Positions 17,288 through 27,235 are shown, numbered from the stretch's first letter. The stretch is 64,000 nt of DNA from Acidovorax carolinensis (GCF_002157145.1 NZ_CP021361.1:558001-622000), one strand, 5' to 3'. The notes: generated by a model from the sequence alone, not told the origin. Translations and numbers: made by a program.

Positions 17288-18280
17288 TTACCTCTTGCGC
17301 GCCGCGATCGACTTTTCTGCCAGGTTCACCAGATCGGCGCCAATCTGGCCTTTCCATTTCTCCACCACGGGGCGCGTGGCCTTCACGAAGGCTTCGCGCT
17401 CGGCTGCGGTCAGCTGGGTCACGGTCACGCCGTGGCTGGCGATTTCTTTGAGCAGCGGTTTGTCGGCCTCGATGGCGGCCTGCTTGACGATCTCGCGGTC
17501 GGCGGGGGTCCAGCTGTTCCAGATGTCCTTGTTGACCACAAAGATCAGCGGATCATTCATGTAGCCCCAGAGCGTCAGGTGTTTTTGCGCCACGGTGTAC
17601 AGCTTGGCGGCCATATAGACCGACAGCGGGTTCTCTTGCCCATCGACGGCACTGCTGGCCATGGCGGGCTGGGCGTCGGCCCAGCTCATCTGCGTGGGGT
17701 TGGCGCCCAGGGCGGTGAAGGTGTCCAGGAACAGGGGCGAGCCCACCACGCGGATCTTCATGCCCTTGAGGTCTTCGGGCGTCCTGATGGCCTTCTTGGA
17801 GTTGGAGATTTCGCGGTAGCCGTTTTCGCCCCAGGCTAGCGGCACCACGCCGGCCTTGTCCAGCGTCTGGAACAGGCTCTTGCCCACTTCGCCCTGCGTG
17901 AGCGCGTCGGCGGCGGCGTAGTCGGGCATCAAAAAGGGCAGCGAAAACAGATTGAGCTGCTTGACCTGGGGCGACCAGTTGATGGTCGAGCCCACGGCCA
18001 TGTCGATCACGCCCTGGCGCAGCGCGGAGAACTCGCGCGTCTGGTCGCCCTGGATCAGCGAGACGCCGGGGTAGAGCTTGATGTTGATGCGGCCCTGGGT
18101 GCGCTCGCGCACCTTGTTGGCCCACAGCTCGCCGCCCTTGCCCCAGGGGAAGGCCGTGCCCAGCACCAGCGACATGCGGTATTCGCTTTTGTATGCGGTT
18201 TGTGCGATGGCAGTGGGGGCGGTGAATGCCAGGGCGGCGGCAGCGGCCACGGCCGATGTGAGGAACGTACGCAGTTTCAT
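17288..18280 (-). CDS. TRAP transporter substrate-binding protein, DctP family
   Basis: A 330-residue periplasmic solute receptor with signal peptide MKLRTFLTSAVAAAAALAF and a cleavage site after TAIAQ. The core carries LVLGTAFPWGKGGELWANKV near the N-terminus and GVIDMAVGSTINWSP, LKGMKIRVVGSPLFLDTF with the conserved arginine that usually binds an organic-acid carboxylate. DctP receptors deliver their ligand to the DctQ/DctM membrane pair, which is encoded just upstream on the same strand (48-base gap). The ligand cannot be read from the sequence; the WxP/lignin-aromatic and dicarboxylate classes both fit. The divergent LysR gene may respond to it. Confidence 0.92.
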   Translation of the reverse strand: MKLRTFLTSAVAAAAALAFTAPTAIAQTAYKSEYRMSLVLGTAFPWGKGGELWANKVRERTQGRINIKLYPGVSLIQGDQTREFSALRQGVIDMAVGSTINWSPQVKQLNLFSLPFLMPDYAAADALTQGEVGKSLFQTLDKAGVVPLAWGENGYREISNSKKAIRTPEDLKGMKIRVVGSPLFLDTFTALGANPTQMSWADAQPAMASSAVDGQENPLSVYMAAKLYTVAQKHLTLWGYMNDPLIFVVNKDIWNSWTPADREIVKQAAIEADKPLLKEIASHGVTVTQLTAAEREAFVKATRPVVEKWKGQIGADLVNLAEKSIAARKR

Positions 18281-18327
18281 TTTTCAGTCTCCTTCAGGTC
18301 AGTATGGAAAACGGTTGCACAGCGAAA

Positions 18328-19626
18328 TCAGTAGCCCAGGCGGGCGGGCAGCCACAGGGCCAGTGGCGGGAATGCAATCACCAGCACCATGACGAGGAAC
18401 ATGGCGAACAGCATCCAGCCGACCCAGCGCACGGTGGATTCCATGCGCACACCGGCGATGCGGCACGACACCATCAGGTTCACGGCCAGCGGCGGGGTGA
18501 ACTGGCCCAGCGCCACCTTGAGCGTGAGGATGACGCCGAACCACACCGGGTCCCATTGGTAATGGTTCATGATGGGCAGCAGCAGGGGCACGAAGATCAA
18601 GAAGATCGAGATGCCGTCCAGGAACATGCCCACGGTAATGAGCAGCACGATGAGCAGCGCCAGCACGCCGTATTCGCCCAGGCCCGAGTTCACGATGGCG
18701 TTGGCCACGGGGTCGATCACACCGAGGGTTGAGAGTGAGTAGGCAAAGATGCCCGCCAGCGACACCACGATGAGGATCACCGCCGACAGCTCGCCCGATT
18801 CGCGCAGGATGGGGAACAGGTCGCGCACCGAGATGGTGCGGTGGATGACCATGCCCACAAACAGGCCGTAGAACACCGCCACCACGGCGGCTTCGGTGGG
18901 CGTGAACCAGCCGGCGCGCATGCCCCCCAGGATCAGCACCGGCGCGGCCAAACCCCACAGGGCTTCGCGCAGGCTCTTCCAGAACGGCGGGCGGGGCATC
19001 GTGGCTTCGAGGGCGCCCATCTTGTGCCTGCGCGCCATCCACACGGCGGGCACGATCAGCGCGATGCCGGCCAGGATGCCGGGGATCATGCCTGCGGCAA
19101 ACAGCGCGGGCACCGAGGCGCCGGGCACCAGCACCGAGTAGATGATGAATGCGACCGAGGGCGGAATCAGGATGTCGGTGGCGGCCGCTGCCCCCACCAC
19201 GCTGGCCGAGAACGAGGGTGGATAACCCGCGCGCGACATGGCCGCAATCATCACGCCGCCCACGGCGGCCGCATTGGCCGGGCCCGAGCCCGAGATGCCG
19301 CCCAGGAACATGGCCACGGCGATGGCCACCAGCGGCAGCATGCCGGGGCCGCGCCCCACGATGGCCACGGCGAAGTTGACGAGGCGCAGCGCCACGCCCG
19401 AGCGGTCAAAGATGGAGCCCACCAGCACGAACATCGGAATCGCCAGCAGCGGGTATTTGCCCAGCCCTGCGTAAAAGTTCTGCGGCACGGCCAGCAGGCC
19501 AAACCACTGGCTGTCGGCATTGGCCAACGCGATGGCGGCGGCGCCGGCCAGTCCCAGGGCGGCGCCAATCGGCACGCCGACGAACATCATGGCCAGGAAG
19601 GCCACGAACAATAGCGTGGCGATCAT
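18328..19626 (-). CDS. TRAP transporter large permease, DctM family
   Basis: A 432-residue integral membrane protein, the sodium-driven channel subunit of the TRAP system, with about 12 hydrophobic segments. Typical features are MFVGVPIGAALGLAGA near the N-terminus, GGISGSGPANAAAVGGVM near residue 100 and GMFLDGISIFLIFVPLLLPI near residue 355. The start at 19626 gives MIATLLFVAFLAMMF and overlaps the small permease stop by four bases (ATGA), the usual arrangement for dctQM. The longer frame to 19797 is rejected because its N-terminus is arginine- and proline-rich and overlaps dctQ. It works with the DctP protein encoded 47 bases downstream. Confidence 0.93.
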   Translation of the reverse strand: MIATLLFVAFLAMMFVGVPIGAALGLAGAAAIALANADSQWFGLLAVPQNFYAGLGKYPLLAIPMFVLVGSIFDRSGVALRLVNFAVAIVGRGPGMLPLVAIAVAMFLGGISGSGPANAAAVGGVMIAAMSRAGYPPSFSASVVGAAAATDILIPPSVAFIIYSVLVPGASVPALFAAGMIPGILAGIALIVPAVWMARRHKMGALEATMPRPPFWKSLREALWGLAAPVLILGGMRAGWFTPTEAAVVAVFYGLFVGMVIHRTISVRDLFPILRESGELSAVILIVVSLAGIFAYSLSTLGVIDPVANAIVNSGLGEYGVLALLIVLLITVGMFLDGISIFLIFVPLLLPIMNHYQWDPVWFGVILTLKVALGQFTPPLAVNLMVSCRIAGVRMESTVRWVGWMLFAMFLVMVLVIAFPPLALWLPARLGY

Positions 19627-20180
19627 GCCTGGAAGTCTCCATGGTGGTCTGCGGGCGGCGCCTGGCGGCCGCGGCGGATGAACAGGCCGATGGCGCGCGC
19701 GGCGATCAGCGCCGAGATCACGGGCAGCCAGATCGAATACCACCACTGGGGCACGCCGATGCCCGGCGAGGTTTCGCCAAAGCGGTAGTCGTCCCACACC
19801 ACGCGCACGCTGAGCACGGCGATCAGGCCAAACAGCAGGGCCACCATGAGCGCGCCAAATCGCGCCAGCAGCTTGCGGCGGGCCATGGAGCCGCCTTCGG
19901 CAAAGTATTCAATGCGAATGTGCTGGTCGCGCGCCACGGCGGCCGAACCGGCCACCAGCGCCAGCACGATCATCAGGAAGACCGAGATCTCTTCGGTCCA
20001 GGCAAAGGACGAATTGGTGAAGTAGCGCACCAGCACATTGGCGAAGGTGATGAGGGCCAGCGCCGCCATCACGATCACCGTGAGCCAGTCTTCAATGCGC
20101 AGCGAGCGGGGGGAGTTGTCTTCAGGCGCCAGGGGCACGGACGCAGAAGCCGTCGGCCCGGGAGGGGAGGAAGGTGGCAT
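19623..20180 (-). CDS. TRAP transporter small permease, DctQ family
   Basis: A 185-residue membrane protein with four predicted helices (LTVIVMAALALITFANVLVR, the EEISVFLMIVLALVAGSAAV block, LMVALLFGLIAVLSVRVV and ISALIAARAIGLFI). The FAWTEEISVFL motif after the first helix is characteristic of DctQ. A roughly 30-residue Pro/Ser-rich cytoplasmic leader precedes the first helix. It is the first gene of the TRAP operon, transcribed leftward and divergent from the LysR gene with about 183 bases between the starts, where the operator should be. An internal start nearer the first helix is possible but I see none better. Confidence 0.88.
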   Translation of the reverse strand: MPPSSPPGPTASASVPLAPEDNSPRSLRIEDWLTVIVMAALALITFANVLVRYFTNSSFAWTEEISVFLMIVLALVAGSAAVARDQHIRIEYFAEGGSMARRKLLARFGALMVALLFGLIAVLSVRVVWDDYRFGETSPGIGVPQWWYSIWLPVISALIAARAIGLFIRRGRQAPPADHHGDFQA

Positions 20181-20363
20181 GGGGGCAGGGTCTCAGGGAA
20201 ACAAACATGGCGAATGCTGTCACTCTGCCCGGCAGTGTTGTGCACCAGGGGCCTGGACGGGGACGGCGCTGTGGGCGCAGCTGCATATTATGGAGCGTGT
20301 TGCTGCGTGCACCGGTCTTCGCGCAGCCCGGCGGCGACGCCGGCACGCGCGGATAATGCGGCG

Positions 20364-21311
20364 ATGGAAACCAAGTGGCTTGAGGATTTTGTCAGCCTGG
20401 CAGAGACGCGCAGCTTCAGCCGCTCCGCCCAGCTGCGGCACGTGACGCAACCGGCCTTTTCGCGCCGCATTCAGGCGCTGGAGGCGTGGGCCGGAGCCGA
20501 TCTGGTTGATCGCAGTTCCTACCCCACGCGCCTGACACCGGCGGGCAAGACGCTGTATGACCAGGCGCTGGAGATGCTGCAGGCCATGCAGAACACGCGC
20601 GCCATGCTGCGCGCGCACACCAGCGCCAGCCGCGACATGATCGAGTTTGCGGTGCCGCACACACTGGCGTTCACGTTTTTCCCGGCATGGGTGTCGAGCC
20701 TGCACGAGAAATTCGGTCCCTTCAAAAGCCGCCTCATTGCACTCAACGTGCACGATGCGGTGATGCGTCTGGTGGAGGGGGGCTGCGACCTGATGATCGC
20801 CTACCACCACGCGTCGCAGCCCTTTCAGCTGGACACCGACCGCTACGAGATGGTCAACCTGGGGCAGGAGGTTTTGTCGCCCTACAGCAAGCCCGATGCC
20901 GACGGGCAACCGCTGTTTCGCCTGCCCGGCCGCGCGGGCCAGCCGTTGCCCTATCTGGGTTACGCGCCCGGGGCCTATCTGGGACGCATGACCGAACTGA
21001 TTCTCAAAGAGTCGGGCGCCGCGATTCACCTGGAGCGGGTGTATGAAACCGACATGGCCGAAGGCCTCAAGGCCATGGCATTGGAGGGCCATGGTGTGGC
21101 GTTCCTCCCGCACAGTGCCGTCAAGAAGGATGTGCGCGCGCGCAAGCTCGTGAGCGCGGAACCAGCAGACCAGTCAGGCATGCAGATCGTGATGGATGTG
21201 CGCGCCTACCGCGAAAAGCCCAGCGCAAAAGAAACCCCAAAAGGCACGGCCCAAGCGTTGTGGACATATTTGCAGGGATTGGGGTCGAACCAAGGGTTGA
21301 TGCGGATATAG
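20364..21311 (+). CDS. LysR family transcriptional regulator
   Basis: A 315-residue LysR-type regulator. The N-terminal winged HTH is seen in METKWLEDFVSLAETRSF and SAQLRHVTQPAFSRRIQALE, followed by the linker helix and an effector domain from about residue 90. The divergent TRAP operon 183 bases away is the likely target, with the TRAP substrate or a metabolite as co-inducer. The start is fixed by the family N-terminus; the frame is open far upstream but that part is antisense to dctQ. The spacer 20181-20363 has no T-N11-A pattern I can assign with confidence. The C-terminal end runs into the spacer before the next gene, with no terminator visible. Confidence 0.9.
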   Translation: METKWLEDFVSLAETRSFSRSAQLRHVTQPAFSRRIQALEAWAGADLVDRSSYPTRLTPAGKTLYDQALEMLQAMQNTRAMLRAHTSASRDMIEFAVPHTLAFTFFPAWVSSLHEKFGPFKSRLIALNVHDAVMRLVEGGCDLMIAYHHASQPFQLDTDRYEMVNLGQEVLSPYSKPDADGQPLFRLPGRAGQPLPYLGYAPGAYLGRMTELILKESGAAIHLERVYETDMAEGLKAMALEGHGVAFLPHSAVKKDVRARKLVSAEPADQSGMQIVMDVRAYREKPSAKETPKGTAQALWTYLQGLGSNQGLMRI

Positions 21312-21478
21312 ACTATTCGCATAGTTTTTCGCGCATTCGGCATTGGAAATTCACCGTGCTGAAACCTACAGTTGGCGCCCAGGCTGGGTCGGAGCAGGCT
21401 GAAGATGCGGCAGCATGTTTCCGCGGTGGCACAAAGATTGCATATGCGTTTGGCAAGTATTCACAAGGGCATTACGAC

Positions 21479-22372
21479 ATGAAGGTTCGGCATTGGGGTT
21501 GGGCGTGGGGCTTGGCGGCGTTGTGCGGTGCGTCGCTCGCGTCGGCGCAAACCGTGCTGGAGAAGGTTGCTGCGGGGGGCTCCCTGGTGATCGCCCACCG
21601 CGAATCCTCGGTGCCGTTCTCCTATATGGACAGCAAGTCGGGAAAACCGGTGGGCTACGCCATCGATCTGTGCCTGCGCCTGGCGGACGTGGTGCGCAAG
21701 AAGACCGGCATGAAAGACATGGCGGTCGAGATGGTGCAGGTGACGGCGGCCAACCGCCTGGCGGTGGTCGAGCAGCGCCAGGCTGACCTGGAGTGCGGCT
21801 CCACCACCAACAACGCCGAGCGGCGGCAGAAGGTGGCGTTCACTGTTCCCCACTTCATCACGGGAGCGCGCCTGCTGGTCAAGGCCTCCAGCAGCATTGA
21901 CCGTCTGGAAGACCTTGCAGGCAAGAAACTGGTTTCCACCAAGGGCACCACGCCATTGAAGGCCGCTGAACAGGCCAACCGATCGCATCTGATGGGCATC
22001 ACCATCGTGGAGGCGGCCGACCATGCGCGGGGTGTAGAAATGGTGGAGAAAGGGGAGGCCGATGCCTTCCTGATGGACGACGTGCTGCTGTATGGCCTGG
22101 CCGCCGGCCGCCCCAATCCGGCGGCGCTCAAGGTCGTGGGCCGCTTTGTCACCACCGAGCCACTTGCCATCGTGCTGCCCAAAAATGACACCGAATTCAA
22201 AAAGCTGGTCGATGACGAGATGCGCCGCCTGGTCACCAGCCGCGAGATTTACCCGATCTATGACAAGTGGTTCAACAAGCCCATACCCCCCAACAACACC
22301 GTGCTGAACCTGCCGGTCAGCTACCTGTTGCGCGACTTCTGGAAATACCCGTCCGATCAGGTGCCGTTCTGA
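21479..22372 (+). CDS. Amino-acid ABC transporter substrate-binding protein (stand-alone paralogue)
   Basis: A 297-residue periplasmic binding protein of family 3, with a signal peptide ending LASAQ near residue 23. It contains LECGSTTNNAERRQKVAFT and YDKWFNKPIPPNN, matching the binding protein encoded directly downstream (LECGSTTNNATRQKDVAF, YDKWFLQPVPPTN). The binding residues for the amino-acid carboxylate and amine should be like those of glutamate/aspartate receptors. The gene is followed after 106 bases by gltI and the permease genes, so it may share the transporter and broaden its substrate range. The start at ATG 21479 gives a clean signal peptide; the in-frame upstream part is not signal-like. 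Confidence 0.87.
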   Translation: MKVRHWGWAWGLAALCGASLASAQTVLEKVAAGGSLVIAHRESSVPFSYMDSKSGKPVGYAIDLCLRLADVVRKKTGMKDMAVEMVQVTAANRLAVVEQRQADLECGSTTNNAERRQKVAFTVPHFITGARLLVKASSSIDRLEDLAGKKLVSTKGTTPLKAAEQANRSHLMGITIVEAADHARGVEMVEKGEADAFLMDDVLLYGLAAGRPNPAALKVVGRFVTTEPLAIVLPKNDTEFKKLVDDEMRRLVTSREIYPIYDKWFNKPIPPNNTVLNLPVSYLLRDFWKYPSDQVPF

Positions 22373-22478
22373 CCGGGACGGCAGGTAAACCCCCTGTTCT
22401 GGACGTTGCCGCCCGCTCACAATGCGGGCTGGCGCAAGTCTCTAGAATCCTTTTTTTGCATGACATCAGGAGATTGAT

Positions 22479-23378
22479 ATGAAGAAGCACATTTTCGCGA
22501 TGGCCGTGGTCGCACTGGCTGCCGGTAGCGCTTTCGCGCAGGCGAACGACACCCTGGCCAAGATCAAGTCGTCGGGCAGCATCACGCTGGGTGTGCGCGA
22601 ATCGTCGGGCCTGTCATACACACTGGGCAACGGCAAATATGTGGGCTTTCATACCGAGATGGCCGAGCGCATCATCTCCGACCTGCGCAAGCAGCTGGGT
22701 CTGACCGCGCTGGAAACCAAGTACCAGCCAGTTACCTCGCAAAACCGCATTCCGCTGGTGACCAATGGCACGGTGGACTTGGAGTGCGGCTCCACCACCA
22801 ACAACGCCACGCGCCAGAAGGATGTGGCCTTTGCGGTAACCACCTACGTGGAAGAAGTGCGCATCGCCGTCAAGGCCAATTCGGGCATCCAGGCGATCAA
22901 GGACCTGAACGGCAAGAGCGTAGCCACCACCACTGGAACCACATCCGTGCAGACCCTGCGCAAGAATGAGCGCGCCGGTGGCATTGACTTCAAGGAGGTC
23001 TATGGCAAGGACCACGCCGACAGTTTTCTGCTGCTGGAAACCGGCCGTGCCGATGCCTTTGTGATGGACGGCTCCATCCTGGCCGCCAACATCTCCAAGT
23101 CCAAGAACCCGGCCGATTTCAAGATCGTGGGTGAAGTGCTGTCGGTCGAGCCGATTGCCTGCATGCTGCGCAAGGACGACCCGGCCTTCAAGAAGGCCGT
23201 GGACGACAGCATCAAGCGCCAGATCGCCGACGGTTCGCTGGCCAAGCTGTACGACAAGTGGTTCCTGCAGCCCGTGCCGCCGACCAACACCAAGATCGGC
23301 CTACCCCTGTCCGACGCCACCAAGGCGGCCTGGGCCAACCCCAACGACAAGCCCATGGAAGACTACGCCAAGAAGTAA
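22479..23378 (+). CDS. gltI: Glutamate/aspartate ABC transporter substrate-binding protein
   Basis: A 299-residue periplasmic receptor with signal peptide MKKHIFAMAVVALAAGSAFA. Family-3 features are SITLGVRESSGLSYTLGN near residue 35, DLECGSTTNNATRQKDVAF near 95 and KLYDKWFLQPVPPTN near 265; these match the Glu/Asp receptor GltI. CAGGAG precedes ATG 22479. A rho-independent terminator lies at 23394-23428, between this gene and the permease gene, which would make the receptor more abundant than the membrane parts by partial read-through, a common arrangement in such operons. Glutamine or another acidic amino acid remains possible as ligand. Confidence 0.88.
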   Translation: MKKHIFAMAVVALAAGSAFAQANDTLAKIKSSGSITLGVRESSGLSYTLGNGKYVGFHTEMAERIISDLRKQLGLTALETKYQPVTSQNRIPLVTNGTVDLECGSTTNNATRQKDVAFAVTTYVEEVRIAVKANSGIQAIKDLNGKSVATTTGTTSVQTLRKNERAGGIDFKEVYGKDHADSFLLLETGRADAFVMDGSILAANISKSKNPADFKIVGEVLSVEPIACMLRKDDPAFKKAVDDSIKRQIADGSLAKLYDKWFLQPVPPTNTKIGLPLSDATKAAWANPNDKPMEDYAKK

Positions 23379-23393
23379 ACGGCGCTGGACAAT

Positions 23394-23428
23394 GCCCCTT
23401 CGAGCCAGGCGTTCGGGGGGGCTTTTTT
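23394..23428 (+). terminator. Intrinsic terminator between gltI and gltJ
   Basis: GCCCCTTCGA pairs with TCGGGGGGGC (10 bp, two G-U pairs, 9-base loop) and is followed by TTTTTT. It fits partial termination after the binding-protein gene. Confidence 0.88.
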
Positions 23429-23480
23429 GTTGGACGCGCCGTGCGCTGTCCGGCTTCCCATAGAAAACGGAGGTACTCCT

Positions 23481-24236
23481 ATGAGTTGGGATTGGCAGGT
23501 GTTCTGCCAGGACACCATGGACAAAGAGGTGGTGCAGGGCTGCTTTGGCAAGGGTGGCGACATCACCTATCTGGACTGGATGCTCTCGGCCTGGGGCTGG
23601 ACCGTGTCGGTTTCGCTGTCGGCGCTGGTGCTGGCGCTGGTGCTGGGCTCGGTCATTGGCACGCTGCGCACGCTGCAGGGCCGCCCCATGGTGGTGCGGC
23701 TGGGCAATGCCTGGGTGGAGCTGTTTCGCAACATTCCGCTGCTGGTGCAGATTTTCCTGTGGTACCACGTCGTGCCCACCATGTTCCCGGCCATGCAGGC
23801 CGTGCCGGGCTTTGTGCTGGTGGTGCTGGCGCTGGGTTTCTTTACGTCGGCGCGGATCGCCGAACAGGTGCGCTCGGGGATCCAGGCACTGCCGCGCGGT
23901 CAGCGCTACGCAGGCCTGGCCATGGGCTTCACCACGTTTCAGACCTACCGCTATGTGCTGCTGCCCATGGCATTTCGCATCATCATTCCGCCGCTGACCA
24001 GCGAGACGATGAACATCTTCAAGAATTCGTCCGTGGCGTTTGCCGTGTCGGTGGCCGAGCTGACCATGTTTGCCATGCAGGCGCAGGAAGAAACCTCCCG
24101 CGGCATCGAGGTCTACCTCGCCGTCACGGCGTGCTACATCGTCTCGGCATTTGCCATCAACCGCATCATGGCCTTCATCGAGAAGCGCGCGCGCGTTCCG
24201 GGCCTGATCGTGGCCGGCGGATCGGGAGGGCACTGA
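23481..24236 (+). CDS. gltJ: Amino-acid ABC transporter permease GltJ
   Basis: A 251-residue inner-membrane permease of the His/Glu family. After an amphipathic N-terminus (WDWQVFCQDTMDKEVVQGCF) come about five helices; WVELFRNIPLLVQIFLWY is the family signature, and the EAA loop is seen as GLAMGFTTFQTYRYVLLP. It forms the translocation channel with GltK, encoded one base beyond its stop. CGGAGG at 23468-23473 supports ATG 23481. The gene lies after the terminator at 23394-23428, so its expression depends on read-through or an unseen promoter. Confidence 0.92.
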   Translation: MSWDWQVFCQDTMDKEVVQGCFGKGGDITYLDWMLSAWGWTVSVSLSALVLALVLGSVIGTLRTLQGRPMVVRLGNAWVELFRNIPLLVQIFLWYHVVPTMFPAMQAVPGFVLVVLALGFFTSARIAEQVRSGIQALPRGQRYAGLAMGFTTFQTYRYVLLPMAFRIIIPPLTSETMNIFKNSSVAFAVSVAELTMFAMQAQEETSRGIEVYLAVTACYIVSAFAINRIMAFIEKRARVPGLIVAGGSGGH

Positions 24237-24237
24237 C

Positions 24238-24909
24238 ATGAACCTCAGTCTTGATTTTTCCTTCTACAACTGGGACCTGATCTCCAACTTCGTGCTCAAG
24301 GGGCTGTACTTCAGCCTCATGCTCACGGTGGTGGCCACCATTGGCGGCGTGATATTCGGCACGGTATTGGCGCTCATGCGCCTGTCGGGCAAGAAGTGGC
24401 TGGTTGTGCCCGCCACCATCTACGTCAACGGCATGCGCAGCATTCCGCTGGTCATGGTGATTCTGTGGTTCTTCCTGTTGGTGCCCGCCATCATCGGCCG
24501 GCCCATCGGTGCCGAGGTGTCCGCGGTGATCACCTTCATTGCCTTTGAAGCCGCCTATTTCAGTGAAATCATGCGTGCCGGCATCCAGTCGGTGCCGCGG
24601 GGGCAGGTGTATGCCGGCCAGGCGCTGGGCATGACCTACGGCCAGAACATGAAACTGGTGGTGCTGCCGCAGGCGTTTCGCAACATGCTGCCGGTGCTGC
24701 TGACGCAGACCATCATCCTGTTCCAGGACACCTCGCTGGTCTATGCCATTGGCGCCTACGACATGCTCAAGGGCTTTGAAGTGGCCGGCAAGAACTTTGG
24801 CCGGCCCATCGAGGCCTATCTGGCGGCAGCCGTGCTGTATTTCGTGATGTGCTACGCCTTGTCCTGGATGGTCAAGCGCCTGCACCAGAAGATCGCAATT
24901 ATTCGATGA
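24238..24909 (+). CDS. gltK: Amino-acid ABC transporter permease GltK
   Basis: A 223-residue permease, the partner of GltJ. Helices are visible around FVLKGLYFSLMLTVVATIGG, TIYVNGMRSIPLVMVILWFF and VLYFVMCYALSWMV; the EAA loop that contacts the ATPase is QALGMTYGQNMKLVVLPQAF. The start ATG 24238 lies one base after the gltJ stop, indicating translational coupling. The 153 bases between its stop and the ATPase gene contain a family-B repeat, whose hairpin may lower or protect downstream mRNA. The protein is of normal size and no defect is visible. Confidence 0.92.
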   Translation: MNLSLDFSFYNWDLISNFVLKGLYFSLMLTVVATIGGVIFGTVLALMRLSGKKWLVVPATIYVNGMRSIPLVMVILWFFLLVPAIIGRPIGAEVSAVITFIAFEAAYFSEIMRAGIQSVPRGQVYAGQALGMTYGQNMKLVVLPQAFRNMLPVLLTQTIILFQDTSLVYAIGAYDMLKGFEVAGKNFGRPIEAYLAAAVLYFVMCYALSWMVKRLHQKIAIIR

Positions 24910-25005
24910 CACCCCCTGAGTCGCTTCGCGCCTTCCCCCTCAAGGGGGACGACGCCGGTGGCCTGGCAAAGCCAGTTCCACGGCGTCCGCTGGCTTCGGC
25001 CGTGC
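24909..25005 (+). repeat. Intergenic repeat, family B (copy 2)
   Basis: Right after the gltK stop: CACCCCCTGAGTCGCTTCG, then the CCTTCCCCCT..AGGGGGA hairpin, then CCGGTGGCCTGGCAAAGCCA. It matches copy 1 at 6266-6360 along most of its length; the hairpin loop differs. Confidence 0.78.
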
Positions 25006-25062
25006 CGATTTGACGGCCAGGGCCGTGAACAAGTGACACAAGAGCAGAGATTGGAGAAAGAA

Positions 25063-25800
<738 letters not shown>

Positions 25801-25832
25801 GCGCATTACGCGGCCACTCAGCGGCAACAGAG

Positions 25833-25860
25833 CGGCACCTTTGGGTGCCGTCGGTGTTTT
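25833..25860 (+). terminator. Probable intrinsic terminator after gltL
   Basis: CGGCACC-TTTG-GGTGCCG forms a perfect 7-bp stem; the tail TCGGTGTTTT is only partly T-rich, so strength is uncertain. Confidence 0.65.
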
Positions 25861-25929
25861 CAGCCAGTAAGATGCGCAGGGCCGGACTTCCCCGGCGCGG
25901 CCTGAATGCCCTGAACGAGATACTGAAAA

Positions 25930-26121
25930 ATGAAACAACCCGTGGTCATCACCGCCGAGCTGACGCCCGAAAATGCCCAGGCCCTGGCCCGCTTCGTCAA
26001 AAACATCAGCCACGAGGCCATCCGGGCATGTTCCCGCGACGATGCGGAAACCTTCCTCGTGCGCGACGCCCTCGATTCGCTGCGCGAAGCACTGGATCTG
26101 GCCGGCTTCGACCCCGTGTAA
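25930..26121 (+). CDS. Small conserved protein (DUF7706-like)
   Basis: A 63-residue acidic protein beginning [20 protein letters not shown], with a helical middle containing [19 protein letters not shown] and an end [13 protein letters not shown]. It resembles a small Comamonadaceae/Burkholderiales family (DUF7706) of unknown function. There is no signal peptide or membrane segment. Codon use is like that of the neighbours, and the frame has no overlap with another gene. It lies between the gltL terminator and pyrC. The function is not known; the size and charge would fit a small regulatory or adaptor protein, but nothing more can be said. Confidence 0.7.
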   Translation: MKQPVVITAELTPENAQALARFVKNISHEAIRACSRDDAETFLVRDALDSLREALDLAGFDPV

Positions 26122-26194
26122 ATCCGCTTTTTCCGCCACCCGGGCAGGGCTGGCGGACACCCCCTGGCCGTGGAGTGATGGGACAATGGCGTCC

Positions 26195-27235
26195 ATGACT
26201 GCCGCCCCAGACACCCTCACCATCACCCGCCCCGACGACTGGCACCTGCACGTTCGCGACGGCGAGCCCTTGCACACCGTCGTGCCGCACACCGCCGCCC
26301 AGTTCGGCCGCGCGATCATCATGCCCAACCTGCGCCCGCCTGTGACCACGGCCGAGCAGGCGCTGGCGTACAAGCAGCGCATCCTGGCCGCCGTGCCCGC
26401 CGGTGTGCAGTTCGAGCCGTTGATGACGCTGTACCTTACCGACAACCTGCCGCCCGAAGAAATCGCCGCTGCCCGGGCGGCCGGCGTGGTCGCCGCCAAG
26501 CTTTACCCGGCTGGTGCCACCACCAACAGCGATGCGGGCGTGACCGATCTGCGCAAGACCTACCCCACGCTGGAAGCCATGCAGAAGGCCGGCATGCTGC
26601 TGCTGGTGCATGGCGAGGTCACCAGCAGCGACATCGACCTGTTCGACCGCGAGGCTGTGTTCATTGAGCAGCAGCTCATGCCGTTGCGCCGCGACTTCCC
26701 CGAGCTCAAAATCGTCTTTGAGCACATCACCACCCAGGACGCGGCCGACTATGTGCGCGAGGCAGACCGGTTCACCGCCGCCACCATCACGGCGCACCAC
26801 CTGCTGTACAACCGCAACGCCATCTTTACCGGTGGCATTCGCCCGCACTACTACTGCCTGCCCGTGCTCAAGCGCGAAACGCATCGCGTGGCCCTGGTGC
26901 AGGCCGCCACCAGCGGCAACGCCAAGTTCTTCCTGGGCACCGACAGCGCACCCCACCCCGCGCACCTCAAGGAGCATGCCACCGGCTGCGCAGGCTGCTA
27001 CACGGCCCACGCCGCCATAGAGATGTATGCCGAGGCGTTTGACAACGCAGGTGCGCTCGACAAGCTTGAAGGCTTTGCCAGCTTTCACGGCCCCGACTTC
27101 TACAACCTGTCGCGCAACACCGGCACCATCACCCTGCGCCGCGAAAGCTGGACGCCACCGGACAGCTTTGCCTTCGGCGAGGCCGAGCTCAAGCCCTTGC
27201 GCGCGGGTGAAGCGCTGCCGTGGCGGCTGGTTTAG
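26195..27235 (+). CDS. pyrC: Dihydroorotase (PyrC type)
   Basis: A 346-residue zinc enzyme of pyrimidine synthesis that cyclises carbamoyl-aspartate to dihydroorotate. The metal ligands are visible: WHLHVRDG near residue 15, the carbamylated lysine in [10 protein letters not shown] near 98, LLVHGEV near 135, and [13 protein letters not shown] near 172; [11 protein letters not shown] near 250 is the catalytic aspartate loop. This is the short PyrC class, not the PyrC/PyrX type. ATG 26195 gives the usual [17 protein letters not shown] start; ATG 26186 three codons earlier is possible. The next gene begins within its last 16 bases. Confidence 0.95.
   Translation: MTAAPDTLTITRPDDWHLHVRDGEPLHTVVPHTAAQFGRAIIMPNLRPPVTTAEQALAYKQRILAAVPAGVQFEPLMTLYLTDNLPPEEIAAARAAGVVAAKLYPAGATTNSDAGVTDLRKTYPTLEAMQKAGMLLLVHGEVTSSDIDLFDREAVFIEQQLMPLRRDFPELKIVFEHITTQDAADYVREADRFTAATITAHHLLYNRNAIFTGGIRPHYYCLPVLKRETHRVALVQAATSGNAKFFLGTDSAPHPAHLKEHATGCAGCYTAHAAIEMYAEAFDNAGALDKLEGFASFHGPDFYNLSRNTGTITLRRESWTPPDSFAFGEAELKPLRAGEALPWRLV

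Noticed and set aside
18841..19614. 257-codon His-rich frame opposite dctM
   Set aside because: Antisense of an established membrane protein; no start signal.
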